Source of the DNA: Nitrosomonas oligotropha
Lineage (GTDB): Bacteria > Pseudomonadota > Gammaproteobacteria > Burkholderiales > Nitrosomonadaceae
Length of the DNA: 64,000 nucleotides
Direction of reading: 5' to 3'
Assembly: GCF_900106555.1 (NCBI RefSeq)
Contig: NZ_FNOE01000008.1
Location: 1 to 64,000, forward strand
The notes below the pieces were generated by a model that worked only from the letters and a program-made list of their open reading frames with translations, was not told where the DNA came from and ran no database searches. Below are positions 10,236 through 19,795 of this stretch, piece by piece (the first letter of the stretch is position 1; each line of letters opens with the position of its first letter). The position numbers and the translations under genes are program-made.

Positions 10236-10401
10236 GACATTGGTTTTTCTGACTGTAATCACATTATTTGACCGGTTGGCTGATATCTTGGGAATTATAG
10301 CGTGTCTGCTCTTTGACTTAAGACAATTGAACTGAAAGCTTAATGTAAGAAAATGCCATAATACGATACTATATCGACATGCATTAGAAAGGGACATCGC
10401 G
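10236..10401. promoter_or_regulatory. Divergent glgB/glgC promoter region
   Basis: These 166 bases separate two divergent glycogen genes, so both promoters should lie here. AT-rich patches such as ttaatgtaagaaaatgcc and cataatacgatact could be promoter elements. No operator is recognised. Confidence 0.4.
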
Positions 10402-11727
10402 ATGGACAATCATAATGAACCACACTATGCCAGTGAATCCCCGGCGCAGCACAATACCGGCAGTCACTTCCACAGCAACATCTCGCACGATACACTGGCA
10501 CTGATACTGGCCGGAGGACGCGGCAGCCGCTTGCATCAACTGACGGATTGGCGCGCCAAACCGGCGGTTCCCTTCGGCGGCAAATTCCGCATCATCGACT
10601 TCCCGCTCTCCAACTGCGTGAATTCAGGCTTCCGGCGTATTGGTGTGGTAACGCAATACAAAGCGCAGAGTTTGATCCGCCATATCCAGCACGGTTGGAG
10701 TTTTCTCGATGGCCGCTTCAAGGAATTCATCGAGTTGCTACCCGCGCAGCAGCGCACAGCCGATGAAACCTGGTATCAGGGCACGGCCGATGCGGTTTTT
10801 CAGAATATCGACATCATGCAGCGCCACACAGCCAAATACGTGATGATTCTCGGCGGCGATCACATTTATAAAATGGATTACAGAAAATTGCTGGCCGAAC
10901 ATATCGAAAAAGCAGCCGATATGACGGTGGCCTGCCTTGAAGTTCCGGTAGAGGAAGCCAGTGCTTTCGGCGTGATGGGCGTCGATACGGCATGGCAAGT
11001 TACCAGTTTCACCGAAAAACCGGCTCACCCGGCATCAATACCGGATCAACCGGGGAAAGCGCTGGTGAGCATGGGAATTTATGTATTCAATGCCGCATTT
11101 CTTTATGAACAATTGATACGCGATCATAAAACCCATGACTCAGCGCATGATTTCGGCAAAGACATCATTCCCTACCTAGTGCCTCGCAATCGTGTCTTCG
11201 CCCACCGGTTTCAGCATAGCTGCGTCAATATGGCTCACGACACAATACCTTATTGGCGTGACGTGGGAACGATCGACGCGTATTGGGAAGCCAATGTAGA
11301 TCTGGTCGGCGTCACGCCGGAATTGAATTTGTATGATGCGGATTGGCCAATCTGGACGCATCAGGAACAATTACCGCCCGCCAAGTTCGTTTTCGACGAC
11401 GACAACCGGCGCGGCCAGGCTTTGGATTCTTCGGTATCGGGCGGTTGCATTATCAGTGGCGCGACAGTGCGCCGTTCCCTGCTGTTTTCCAATGTCAAAG
11501 TAAATAGTTTTAGCAGCGTAGAAGACTCGGTCATACTGCCCGATGTGGTGGTCGGCCGGCATGCGCGCCTGCGCCGTGTGGTCGTGGAAAAAAGATGTTC
11601 CATTCCCGAAGGGCTGGTCGTGGGATACGATCCCGATGAGGATCGTAAGCGGTTCTATGTATCCGAAAAAGGCATTACCTTAATCACACCCGAAATGCTG
11701 GGACAGGAAATACATAAGGCATGCTGA
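10402..11727 (+). CDS. glgC: Glucose-1-phosphate adenylyltransferase GlgC
   Basis: GlgC makes ADP-glucose and pyrophosphate from ATP and glucose 1-phosphate, the committed and allosterically controlled step of glycogen synthesis. The 441-residue protein has the nucleotidyltransferase loop [17 protein letters not shown] (about residues 30-46), the [20 protein letters not shown] substrate segment, the catalytic-region GTADAVFQN and a C-terminal left-handed beta-helix ([19 protein letters not shown], then [15 protein letters not shown]). The length is close to E. coli GlgC (431). It leads a run of five same-strand genes (glgC, two GH57, pgi, glgA) with short gaps, likely one operon. Confidence 0.96.
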   Translation: MDNHNEPHYASESPAQHNTGSHFHSNISHDTLALILAGGRGSRLHQLTDWRAKPAVPFGGKFRIIDFPLSNCVNSGFRRIGVVTQYKAQSLIRHIQHGWSFLDGRFKEFIELLPAQQRTADETWYQGTADAVFQNIDIMQRHTAKYVMILGGDHIYKMDYRKLLAEHIEKAADMTVACLEVPVEEASAFGVMGVDTAWQVTSFTEKPAHPASIPDQPGKALVSMGIYVFNAAFLYEQLIRDHKTHDSAHDFGKDIIPYLVPRNRVFAHRFQHSCVNMAHDTIPYWRDVGTIDAYWEANVDLVGVTPELNLYDADWPIWTHQEQLPPAKFVFDDDNRRGQALDSSVSGGCIISGATVRRSLLFSNVKVNSFSSVEDSVILPDVVVGRHARLRRVVVEKRCSIPEGLVVGYDPDEDRKRFYVSEKGITLITPEMLGQEIHKAC

Positions 11728-11799
11728 TCAAATGATCTTGAACGTTACCTATGTGACGCCTCTCCAATCACAATAATCAAGCAGGTACGTCATTCTTAA

Positions 11800-13503
11800 A
11801 TGAAACAATTAAATCTAGTTTTACTGTGGCACATGCACCAGCCGGACTACCGGGATTATGTCACCAACGAATTCGTGTTGCCGTGGGTATATCTCCATGC
11901 CATCAAGGACTATACCGACATGGCGTATCATCTGGAAATGCACCCGCGCACCAAAGCGGTGATTAATTTTGTGCCGGTGCTGTTGGATCAGCTGGAGGAT
12001 TTCTCTACGCAATTCTCCACCGGGGAAATCCGTAGCCCTTTGCTACGTCTGTTAGCAACGCCCGACCTGGAACACATCTCCATTCAGGATCGCTTATACG
12101 TGTTCGACAGCTGTTTTCTCAGCAATCACACCACTATGCTACAGCCGTATCCGGCTTATAAACGTTTGCACGAGCTGTACCAGATGTTCAATAAACGCAG
12201 CGAAAGCGAGCTGACTTATTTTTCCGGGCAATATTTAGCCGATTTGCTGGTGTGGTATCACTTGGCGTGGATGGGCGAAAGCGTACGCCGCAACAACGAG
12301 TTCGTGATGAAATTGATGGCGCAAAGCCAAGGATTCAGCTACGAAAACCGCTTGCAACTGTTCAACCTGATCGGTGAATTGATCCGGGAACTGATTCCGC
12401 GCTACCGCAAACTCGCCGAATCCGGCCAGATCGAGTTATCCACCACGCCGCACTATCATCCGCTCGCACCGCTGCTGATCGATTTCACTTCCGCCCGGGA
12501 CAGTCAACCCGGCGTGGCGTTACCGGAGCATCAGCTGTATCCGGGTGGCCGCAGCCGCGTTGCGTTTCATCTTGCTTCGGCCATCTCCAGCCACACCCAG
12601 CGTTTCAATGAACAACCTACCGGCATATGGTCGGCCGAGGGCGCTTTGTCGTCAGCGTTACTGAAAATCTTTGCCGAGCAAAATTGCCAATGGAGCGCCA
12701 GTGGCGAAGGCGTACTGGCCAATAGCCTGCAGGCTTCTTATCCGGACGCGCCATTGCCGGACCGCACTGAGTATTTGTACCGTCCTTACCAAGTCGATGG
12801 AGAATCCGGGCAAGTCATCTGCTTTTTCCGCGACGACCAGTTATCCGACTTGATCGGCTTCGAGTATGCCAAATGGTTTGGACGCGATGCGGCGGAAAAT
12901 TTTATCCAATCGTTGGAACGGATCTACCATGGCACCCCCGCTGGCGAGAATCCGGTGGTCAGCGTGATTCTCGATGGAGAAAACGCTTGGGAGTCGTATC
13001 CCTACAATGGCTTTTATTTTCTCGATGATCTCTATGGTTTGCTCGAGAACCACTCGTTTATCCGCACCACGACGTACCGGAACTATATCGCCGATACGGA
13101 GAAAACCAATATGATTAGAATATTGCCAACGCTGGCGGCCGGAAGCTGGGTGTATGGCACCTTCTCCACCTGGATCGGCGACAAGGAAAAGAATCATGCC
13201 TGGGATATGCTCTGCGCCGCAAAACAGAGTTTTGACTTGGTCATGCAAAGCGATCGTTTAAGCGAAGAAAAGAAAATCGAAGCCAGCCGGCAATTGGCAT
13301 CCTGCGAAAGCTCCGACTGGTTCTGGTGGTTTGGCGATTACAACCCGGCGCACTCGGTCGCCAGTTTCGATCATCTGTTCCGGTTGAACCTGATGAATCT
13401 GTATCGCTTACTTAAACTGCCGGTACCACCGGCATTACAGGAATCGATTAGCAAAGGCAATGAGCAAAACGAAGCAAGCAGCGCCATGCGGCGGTCTTCG
13501 TAG
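11800..13503 (+). CDS. GH57 glycoside hydrolase, alpha-amylase/glucanotransferase type
   Basis: GH57 enzymes are retaining alpha-glucanases or glucanotransferases with a seven-stranded barrel. This 567-residue protein has motif 1 HMHQP near residue 12, TTPHYHPLAPLL as motif 2, the nucleophile E280 in GIWSAEGALS, the acid/base D392 in ILDGENAWE, and the last motif WVYGTFSTWIGDKEKNHAWD. No signal peptide is present, so it works in the cytoplasm on glycogen or malto-oligosaccharide. It sits 72 bases after glgC and before a second, only distantly related GH57 gene. Specific activity (amylase, branching or disproportionating) cannot be decided from sequence. Confidence 0.9.
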   Translation: MKQLNLVLLWHMHQPDYRDYVTNEFVLPWVYLHAIKDYTDMAYHLEMHPRTKAVINFVPVLLDQLEDFSTQFSTGEIRSPLLRLLATPDLEHISIQDRLYVFDSCFLSNHTTMLQPYPAYKRLHELYQMFNKRSESELTYFSGQYLADLLVWYHLAWMGESVRRNNEFVMKLMAQSQGFSYENRLQLFNLIGELIRELIPRYRKLAESGQIELSTTPHYHPLAPLLIDFTSARDSQPGVALPEHQLYPGGRSRVAFHLASAISSHTQRFNEQPTGIWSAEGALSSALLKIFAEQNCQWSASGEGVLANSLQASYPDAPLPDRTEYLYRPYQVDGESGQVICFFRDDQLSDLIGFEYAKWFGRDAAENFIQSLERIYHGTPAGENPVVSVILDGENAWESYPYNGFYFLDDLYGLLENHSFIRTTTYRNYIADTEKTNMIRILPTLAAGSWVYGTFSTWIGDKEKNHAWDMLCAAKQSFDLVMQSDRLSEEKKIEASRQLASCESSDWFWWFGDYNPAHSVASFDHLFRLNLMNLYRLLKLPVPPALQESISKGNEQNEASSAMRRSS

Positions 13504-13591
13504 CATCTGATCAGTTCCAACTGCCTCGCGCAGTTGTCGAATTGGGTGTGCGGCCGCGCTGGTTTTTAAAAACGACTACCAGGATCATTGA

Positions 13592-15604
13592 ATGTCACAA
13601 CGTGTATCGCTACTTTTCGGTGTGCATGCGCACCAGCCCGTCGGTAATTTCCCCGAAGTGCTCGAAGACGCGCATCTGCGCTGTTACAAACCGTTTCTGC
13701 AGGTACTTTACCGCTATCCCGATTTCCGTTTTTCCGTGCACTTTTCCGGTTGGCTGCTCGATTACCTGTTGCAGCGTTTTCCCGATGATATGGTATTACT
13801 GCACGAAATGGTCGCGCGGCGGCAAGTGGAGTTATTCGGCGCTGGCGATACCGAACCAGTGCTGGCGGTCATCCCCAACCGCGACCGCGCCGGGCAGATT
13901 GACGCCTTCTCCAATAAACTGGCGGCAAAATTCGGCCAACGCCCGCAAGGCGCATGGCTCACCGAACGCGTGTGGGAATCCACCGTTGTTCCTTCGCTGG
14001 CGGATTGCGGCATCCGTTATGTTACCGTGGATGACTACCATTTTCTCTGCGCTGGCAAAACACCAGAGGAATTGAACGGTTACTTCACCACCGAAGAAGA
14101 TTCCCATAAGCTCGACTTATTCCCGATTTCCGAATCGCTGCGCTACAAAATTCCGTTTTCCCCGGTCGAGGAAACCATCACCTATTTGGAATCACTCGCC
14201 GATCAGCATTCGCAAAATACCCGCGCGGCGGCGATTTATTTTGATGACATCGAGAAATTCGGCATCTGGCCGGAAACTTACCAGTGGGTATACGAAAAAG
14301 GCTGGCTTGAACGTTTCATTCAGGGCGTGCTCGCTTCAAACAAAATCAGCACGCAGCACTACAGCGAATATCACGCCAGCGAGAAAACCCGTGGCATCGT
14401 TTACCTGCCCACGGTTTCGTACATTGAAATGAACGAATGGACTTTGCCCGCGCAATCCGCCAATACCTACGCGGAATTGGTGCAACAAGCCAAAACCAGC
14501 GGCTGGTACGAACACAAAAAAGCATTCTTACGCGGCGGCATCTGGAAAAACTTTTTCTCGCGCTATCCGGAATCCAACTGGATGCATAAGCGCATGCTGA
14601 GTCTATCTGCGCGATTGAATGCCCTGCCGGAAAAGCATCGTACCGCCTTGATGCAGCAAAAACTGTATGAATCACAGGCCAATGATGCCTATTGGCACGG
14701 CCTGTTCGGCGGGCTGTACCTGCCGCATCTGCGCCGCGCCGTCTACAACGCGCTGGTCGAACTGGAAGCATTGCTCGATGCCTGCGCGCCGCGCGCAGCC
14801 TATTTCACCGAAGACACCGATCTGGATGGCGTGGAAGAAACTTATTTGCACAATGGCATTCTGCAAGCCGTGCTGAAACTCGATCGCTTCGCCAGCATTT
14901 GCGAGTTGGATGCCTATCCGCTCCGGCATAACTTTGGTGATACCCTGCGCTGCCAGGTCGAACATTATTATCAGAAAATTCAGCCGGGCGCGGGCGCTCC
15001 ATCCAGCCATACCGCCAGCGGCATCGCCTCCGCGCATGACAGAATCAGCTATAAACATGAAATCAGCGCCGAAGACATTGTGCCGGACGATCATCCGCGC
15101 AATCTGTTCGTCGATCGCCTGGACGGGATGTTCATCACCTACCGGTCTTCGGCTTCAGCGCTTGAAAACAACCATTTCCAATCGGAAAACACCGCGTATC
15201 CGGTGCATAAACTGATTATGCTGGACAACAACCGGCTGCAAGTCACCTATCATTTCACCGCCAAGCTGGCGCACAGCTTCAGCACCGAAATCAATCTGGC
15301 CATGCCGAGCTGCGACGGTGTCGGCGGACGCTATATTTATCAAGGTAAAATTCCCGGCGGCTTTGGCCAATGGCTCGAACTGACCGGTTTATCCGAACTC
15401 ACCTTGGACGATGACACCTTGGGCGGTAGTGTCACACTGACGACATCTCATCCGGTTACATTACGTGCACACCCGCATTTCTCGGTGTCGCAATCCGAGA
15501 GCGGCTTTGAAAAAATCATGCAAGCAACGACGCTTATCCTGGAATGGCCGGTCACAGCACCGGAGTTAATCGTCACGTTGCAAATTAATACACGCAAACC
15601 GTAA
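13592..15604 (+). CDS. GH57 4-alpha-glucanotransferase with DUF1925/DUF1926 domains
   Basis: The 670-residue protein matches the domain plan of Thermococcus litoralis 4-alpha-glucanotransferase: a GH57 barrel followed by DUF1925 and a C-terminal beta-sandwich (DUF1926). It starts with GVHAHQPVGNF (motif 1), has the nucleophile E125 in WLTERVWES and the acid/base pair D218/D219 in YFDDIEKFGIWP. The C-terminal part (about 400-670) carries the sandwich ending near WPVTAPELIVTLQI. The enzyme would shuffle maltodextrins during glycogen synthesis or breakdown. It lies 88 bases after the first GH57 gene; a small hairpin (13518-13536) is in the gap but lacks a T-run. Confidence 0.92.
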   Translation: MSQRVSLLFGVHAHQPVGNFPEVLEDAHLRCYKPFLQVLYRYPDFRFSVHFSGWLLDYLLQRFPDDMVLLHEMVARRQVELFGAGDTEPVLAVIPNRDRAGQIDAFSNKLAAKFGQRPQGAWLTERVWESTVVPSLADCGIRYVTVDDYHFLCAGKTPEELNGYFTTEEDSHKLDLFPISESLRYKIPFSPVEETITYLESLADQHSQNTRAAAIYFDDIEKFGIWPETYQWVYEKGWLERFIQGVLASNKISTQHYSEYHASEKTRGIVYLPTVSYIEMNEWTLPAQSANTYAELVQQAKTSGWYEHKKAFLRGGIWKNFFSRYPESNWMHKRMLSLSARLNALPEKHRTALMQQKLYESQANDAYWHGLFGGLYLPHLRRAVYNALVELEALLDACAPRAAYFTEDTDLDGVEETYLHNGILQAVLKLDRFASICELDAYPLRHNFGDTLRCQVEHYYQKIQPGAGAPSSHTASGIASAHDRISYKHEISAEDIVPDDHPRNLFVDRLDGMFITYRSSASALENNHFQSENTAYPVHKLIMLDNNRLQVTYHFTAKLAHSFSTEINLAMPSCDGVGGRYIYQGKIPGGFGQWLELTGLSELTLDDDTLGGSVTLTTSHPVTLRAHPHFSVSQSESGFEKIMQATTLILEWPVTAPELIVTLQINTRKP

Positions 15605-15655
15605 TCAATGAATCGGCAATCTGCACAATCTATCATTCTCAGCAACTAAAATATC

Positions 15656-17290
15656 ATGCCATCCCTTACGCAATCACCCGCCTGGCTTGCTTTACAGGCA
15701 CATCAATCCGTCATGGCGCAACAGCATTTGCGCAGTTTATTCCAGCAAGATCCGCAGCGTTTTGAGAAATTCTCGCTGCTGTTCAACGATATTCTGCTCG
15801 ATTATTCAAAGCAGCCGGTCGATCAGGAAACGATCAATCTGCTGCTGGCACTGGCACGGCAGCAAAAACTGAGCGATTGGATCGAGCGCATGTTTGCGGG
15901 AGAAAAAATCAACTCGACCGAGCAGCGCGCCGCATTGCATATCGCGTTGCGCAGCGAGCAGCCGGTCCATGTGGATGGCATCGACGTGTTGCCGGAAGTC
16001 AAACGCGTGTTGAAACAAATGGAGCGTTTCACCATCGCGGTGCACAGCGGCGCGCGTAGAGGCTACACCGGCAAAATGTTCACCGATATCGTCAACATTG
16101 GCATCGGCGGCTCGGATCTCGGCCCGGTGATGGTGACCGAAGCGCTCAAGCCTTACCAGCTCAACAGCATCACACCGCATTTCATTTCCAATATCGACGG
16201 CGCGCAATTATCCGCCACGTTGTGCCATCTCAATCCTGAGACAACTTTGTTCATCATCGCCTCGAAAACCTTTACCACGCAGGAAACGCTCACCAATGCG
16301 CACGCCGCGCGTACCTGGTTTCTGGCGCATGGCGGCGGCGAGCAAGACATCGCGCAGCACTTTGTCGCGGTATCGACCAATCGCACCGCCGTGGAGAAAT
16401 TCGGCATCGATCCGGATAACATGTTTGAATTCTGGGATTGGGTCGGCGGGCGTTATTCGTTGTGGTCGGCGATCGGTTTGCCGATTGCACTCGCCGTGAG
16501 CATGGACAACTTTTATGCGCTGCTCGCCGGTGCGCGCGCCATGGATCAACACTTCGCCACGGCGCCGCTGGAAAAAAACCTGCCCGTGATGCTCGGCCTG
16601 ATCGGTATCTGGCAAATCAATTTTTTCGCCACATCATCCCATGCAGTATTGCCGTACGATCAATCGCTGCATCGCTTTCCCGCTTATTTGCAGCAACTGG
16701 AAATGGAAAGCAACGGCAAGCGCATCACCCGTGACGGTGAGGCGGTCGATTACGCCACTGGCGCGGTCGTCTGGGGTGAACCTGGCACCAATGGCCAGCA
16801 TGCGTTCTATCAATTATTGCATCAGGGCACGCAAACCGTTTCCGCCGATTTTCTGGCGCCTTGCCAGAGTCATTATCCGGTGGGCGATCACCATCGCATG
16901 CTGTTGGCGAATTTCTTTGCCCAAACGGAAGCCCTGATGACCGGCAAGAATGCGCAGGAAGTCCGCGCCGAGCTCGCCGCACTGGGCATGAACGCGGATG
17001 CCTTGGAACAATTGCTGCCGCACAAAATTTTTCCCGGCAACCGCCCGACCACGTCAATTCTGTTCAAAAAACTCGATCCTGAAACGCTGGGAGCATTGAT
17101 TGCCCTGTATGAACATAAAGTGTTCGTGCAAAGCGTGATCTGGAATATCAACCCATTCGATCAATGGGGCGTGGAGCTGGGTAAGCAACTGGCCGGAAAA
17201 ATCCTGGCCGAACTGCAACAAGACAGTGCCGTGACTTCGCATGACGCATCCACCAACGGCTTGATCGGTTACTTCAGGGCCAACCAGTAG
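15656..17290 (+). CDS. pgi: Glucose-6-phosphate isomerase
   Basis: Pgi interconverts fructose 6-phosphate and glucose 6-phosphate and here links gluconeogenesis to glycogen. The 544-residue length is normal. Signature segments visible are [18 protein letters not shown], the SKTFTTQET phosphate-binding loop, [20 protein letters not shown], the family pattern [18 protein letters not shown] and a C-terminal [20 protein letters not shown] with the catalytic lysine region near GVELGKQLA. It follows the glucanotransferase by 51 bases and glgA starts 9 bases after it, so co-transcription is very likely. Confidence 0.97.
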   Translation: MPSLTQSPAWLALQAHQSVMAQQHLRSLFQQDPQRFEKFSLLFNDILLDYSKQPVDQETINLLLALARQQKLSDWIERMFAGEKINSTEQRAALHIALRSEQPVHVDGIDVLPEVKRVLKQMERFTIAVHSGARRGYTGKMFTDIVNIGIGGSDLGPVMVTEALKPYQLNSITPHFISNIDGAQLSATLCHLNPETTLFIIASKTFTTQETLTNAHAARTWFLAHGGGEQDIAQHFVAVSTNRTAVEKFGIDPDNMFEFWDWVGGRYSLWSAIGLPIALAVSMDNFYALLAGARAMDQHFATAPLEKNLPVMLGLIGIWQINFFATSSHAVLPYDQSLHRFPAYLQQLEMESNGKRITRDGEAVDYATGAVVWGEPGTNGQHAFYQLLHQGTQTVSADFLAPCQSHYPVGDHHRMLLANFFAQTEALMTGKNAQEVRAELAALGMNADALEQLLPHKIFPGNRPTTSILFKKLDPETLGALIALYEHKVFVQSVIWNINPFDQWGVELGKQLAGKILAELQQDSAVTSHDASTNGLIGYFRANQ

Positions 17291-17299
17291 ACAATCCTC

Positions 17300-18775
17300 A
17301 TGCCTTCACCGCAAGAACTGCGTGTTCTATTCATCACGCCGGAAGTTTTTCCACTTTGTAAAACCGGCGGCTTAGGCGATGTCAGCGCGGCATTGCCCGC
17401 CGCATTACGCGCATTGCATACCGATGTGCGTCTGCTGCTGCCGGGTTACCCGCAAGTCCTGGCCGGGGTTAAATACAAATCCAAAGTGGCCGAGTTCACG
17501 GCACTGCCGCAATTCCCTCCCGCCACCTTGCTGTCGGCACGGCTTTCGCTGAGCAAAGCCGAGCACATTCCGGTTTTTGTCATCGATTGCCCTGGATTGT
17601 ATAACCGCGATGGCGGGCCTTACATGGATGAATTCGGACGCGACTGGCCGGACAATGCGCTGCGTTTCGGCTTACTGTCGAGAATCGGCGCTATTTTGGC
17701 CAGCGATGCCAGTCCGATCGCCTGGCGCCCGCACATTGCGCACTGCAACGACTGGCAAAGCGGTCTCACGCCCGCTTACCTGCATTTTCACCCCGGTAAA
17801 AAAGCCGCCACGTTGATGACAATCCATAACCTCGCATTCCAGGGTGTTTTCCCGCCCGGCAGCGTGGTGCAACTGGGATTGCCGCCGCACAGTTTCGCTA
17901 TCAACGGCGTGGAATATTACGGCAATCTATCGTTTCTCAAAGCAGGGCTTTTTTATGCCAATCACATCACCACGGTCAGCCCAAACTACGCAGAGGAAAT
18001 CCAAGCGCAAACGTTGGGATTCGGCTTGCAAGGATTACTGGCCGCGCGCCGCAGCCATTTGACCGGAATCGTGAATGGCATTGACGTCAACGAGTGGGAT
18101 CCCGCGGCCGACCGGCATCTGGTCAAAAACTACAGCAGTAAAAAACTCGCGGATAAAGCGCTCAACAAGAGCGCATTGCAACAGCAGATGGAACTGACGG
18201 TAAATGCCGAGATCCCGCTATTCGGTGTGATCAGCCGCTTGAGCCACCAGAAAGGAATCGATGTGCTGATCGAGATAGCGCCGCAACTGGTAAAAATCCC
18301 CGCGCAACTGATCGTGCTCGGCAGCGACCAAGCACAATTGGAACACCAGCTGTCAATGCTGGCGCAGGCTCATCCCGGTACCATCGCCGTGCGCATCGGC
18401 TTTAACGAGGCGCTATCGCATTTGATCGAAGCCGGCGCGGATTGCTTCCTGATGCCGTCACGCTTTGAACCGTGTGGCCTGAATCAAATGTACAGCCAGC
18501 GCTACGGCACGCCGCCTGTAGTACATGCAACCGGTGGCCTGCTCGACACCGTAGTCGACTGCACACCGCAAACCCTGGCCAATGGCAGTGCCAGCGGGTT
18601 TGTATTCGACACGATGAGCGCGGAGCATCTACTCGCCACCATCAAACGCGCGGCAGCGGCTTATCATGACAAAAAAATCTGGCATCGCTTGCAGAAAAAC
18701 GGCATGGCAAAAGACTTCAGCTGGCATACCAGCGCAACGGCTTACCGGGAAATCTATTTGTCGTTGTTATCCTGA
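17300..18775 (+). CDS. glgA: Glycogen synthase GlgA (GT5)
   Basis: GlgA transfers glucose from ADP-glucose to the non-reducing end of the glucan. The 491-residue protein has the ADP-glucose site KTGGLGDVSAALP near residue 15, HCNDWQSGLTPAYL, GIVNGIDVNEWDP, the second nucleotide-fold start SRLSHQKGIDVLIE and the E-x7-E type segment SRFEPCGLNQMYSQRYGTPP that holds the catalytic glutamate. It is the last gene of the glgC-GH57-GH57-pgi-glgA run. No terminator is evident in the 40 bases before the convergent bolA-like gene. Confidence 0.96.
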   Translation: MPSPQELRVLFITPEVFPLCKTGGLGDVSAALPAALRALHTDVRLLLPGYPQVLAGVKYKSKVAEFTALPQFPPATLLSARLSLSKAEHIPVFVIDCPGLYNRDGGPYMDEFGRDWPDNALRFGLLSRIGAILASDASPIAWRPHIAHCNDWQSGLTPAYLHFHPGKKAATLMTIHNLAFQGVFPPGSVVQLGLPPHSFAINGVEYYGNLSFLKAGLFYANHITTVSPNYAEEIQAQTLGFGLQGLLAARRSHLTGIVNGIDVNEWDPAADRHLVKNYSSKKLADKALNKSALQQQMELTVNAEIPLFGVISRLSHQKGIDVLIEIAPQLVKIPAQLIVLGSDQAQLEHQLSMLAQAHPGTIAVRIGFNEALSHLIEAGADCFLMPSRFEPCGLNQMYSQRYGTPPVVHATGGLLDTVVDCTPQTLANGSASGFVFDTMSAEHLLATIKRAAAAYHDKKIWHRLQKNGMAKDFSWHTSATAYREIYLSLLS

Positions 18776-18815
18776 TTCCAGGATTCCGGTGTTCCCGTGT
18801 CTTGATTTCCCCGAT

Positions 18816-19130
18816 CTATTGGGATTTGGAACCCCCCAAGCATGGCGGCGAATCGTTGCGTGTTCCGTTCTTTTCAAACCATTCCTCCATCGTCATGGTG
18901 TGCAGAACAAGCGCATGAATCGATTGCGCCAGCTCATCAGCCAGGATTTGATTCACCATCCGGTGACGCGCCACAAGCATTTTGCCCTGAAATGCACCGG
19001 AAACGATCGTCACCTTGAAATGGGATTCGGATCCTACCGGTACATTATGCTGGTGGCTTTCATTAACCACTTCCAGAAATTGCGGTTGCAGTGATTGCAA
19101 TTTGGTTTCGATCGAATTCTTAATGTTCAC
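18816..19130 (-). CDS. BolA family protein
   Basis: BolA proteins are small cytoplasmic partners of monothiol glutaredoxins and act in iron-sulfur trafficking and stress adaptation. This 104-residue protein has the family core: SLQPQFLEVVNESHQH, HFKVTIVSGAFQGKMLVARHR and ADELAQSIHALVLHTMT with the conserved histidines. The C-terminal tail after MTMEEW is about 20 residues longer than usual and unrelated, perhaps due to a shifted stop. It converges on glgA and has no obvious functional link to it. Confidence 0.9.
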   Translation of the reverse strand: MNIKNSIETKLQSLQPQFLEVVNESHQHNVPVGSESHFKVTIVSGAFQGKMLVARHRMVNQILADELAQSIHALVLHTMTMEEWFEKNGTRNDSPPCLGGSKSQ

Positions 19131-19224
19131 AGTACGGTCACTCTCCTATCGCGCAGCGCGGATTCCAACAGACAAAGTCCGTCAGTCTACCGCGATTCGC
19201 CGGTCCTGTTGAGCTTTGCTCGTG

Positions 19225-19503
19225 TCATTTACCTTGTTCAATATCTTGCTTGAGGTCACCATAACCCTTCTGGGCTTTGCCGACATTTTTCTGAACATTG
19301 CCTTCCGTTTGCATTTTTTTATCGTCCAGTATCACGCCAGTGGCTTCCTTAACTTTACCTTCGGCTTCATCGATTCTGCCGTCTACTTGGTCTTTATTCA
19401 TCGGCGCGGGCACGTGGCTTTTTTCTGCATTCACGGCAAATGCGCAAAAAGTCAATACGATGACGGTCACTAACTGAGTACATTTCATTTTATTGAATTG
19501 CAT
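19225..19503 (-). CDS. Exported CsbD-like stress protein
   Basis: From ATG 19503 this is a 92-residue protein with an N-terminal signal peptide (MKCTQLVTVIVLTFCAFAVNA) followed by a CsbD-type domain: KDQVDGRIDEAEGKVKEATG and NVQKNVGKAQKGYGDLKQD. CsbD proteins are abundant, poorly understood general stress proteins. The start is supported by AGGGAGA six bases upstream, in preference to more distal in-frame codons. Unlike most CsbD members it appears to be secreted to the periplasm. It is the only gene on this strand between bolA and the divergent cytochrome gene. Confidence 0.85.
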   Translation of the reverse strand: MQFNKMKCTQLVTVIVLTFCAFAVNAEKSHVPAPMNKDQVDGRIDEAEGKVKEATGVILDDKKMQTEGNVQKNVGKAQKGYGDLKQDIEQGK

Positions 19504-19795
19504 GTTTTTTCTCCCTGAGAAAATAATTGAAATCAGGAATTTCTCCTGAAAACTTTTCAGCCGCAACCGGATAGTTGCAACCCGGGCGTGAATTACTTAT
19601 TCCACTGCCCGGAAGTTACATTACAATCATCTTTGAATTGGATCTGTACAGTAACGCACATATACACAGGATAAAATCAAAAAAACCGGTTAATCCGCTC
19701 CCGATGCGCCATCAAAGCCAAGCGGCAACCGGCCCGCGCTGAGAAATGCCGCACAGCCTGGAGCCTTCTATACAACCTCACGACAAGGAATGTCC
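19504..19795. other. Divergent intergenic region between csbD-like and cytochrome genes
   Basis: These 292 bases must hold two divergent promoters. No known operator, riboswitch or RNA gene is recognised. Confidence 0.4.

Noticed and set aside
13518..13536. Hairpin between the two GH57 genes
   Set aside because: Seven-base stem without a T-run, within a likely operon; not supported as a terminator.
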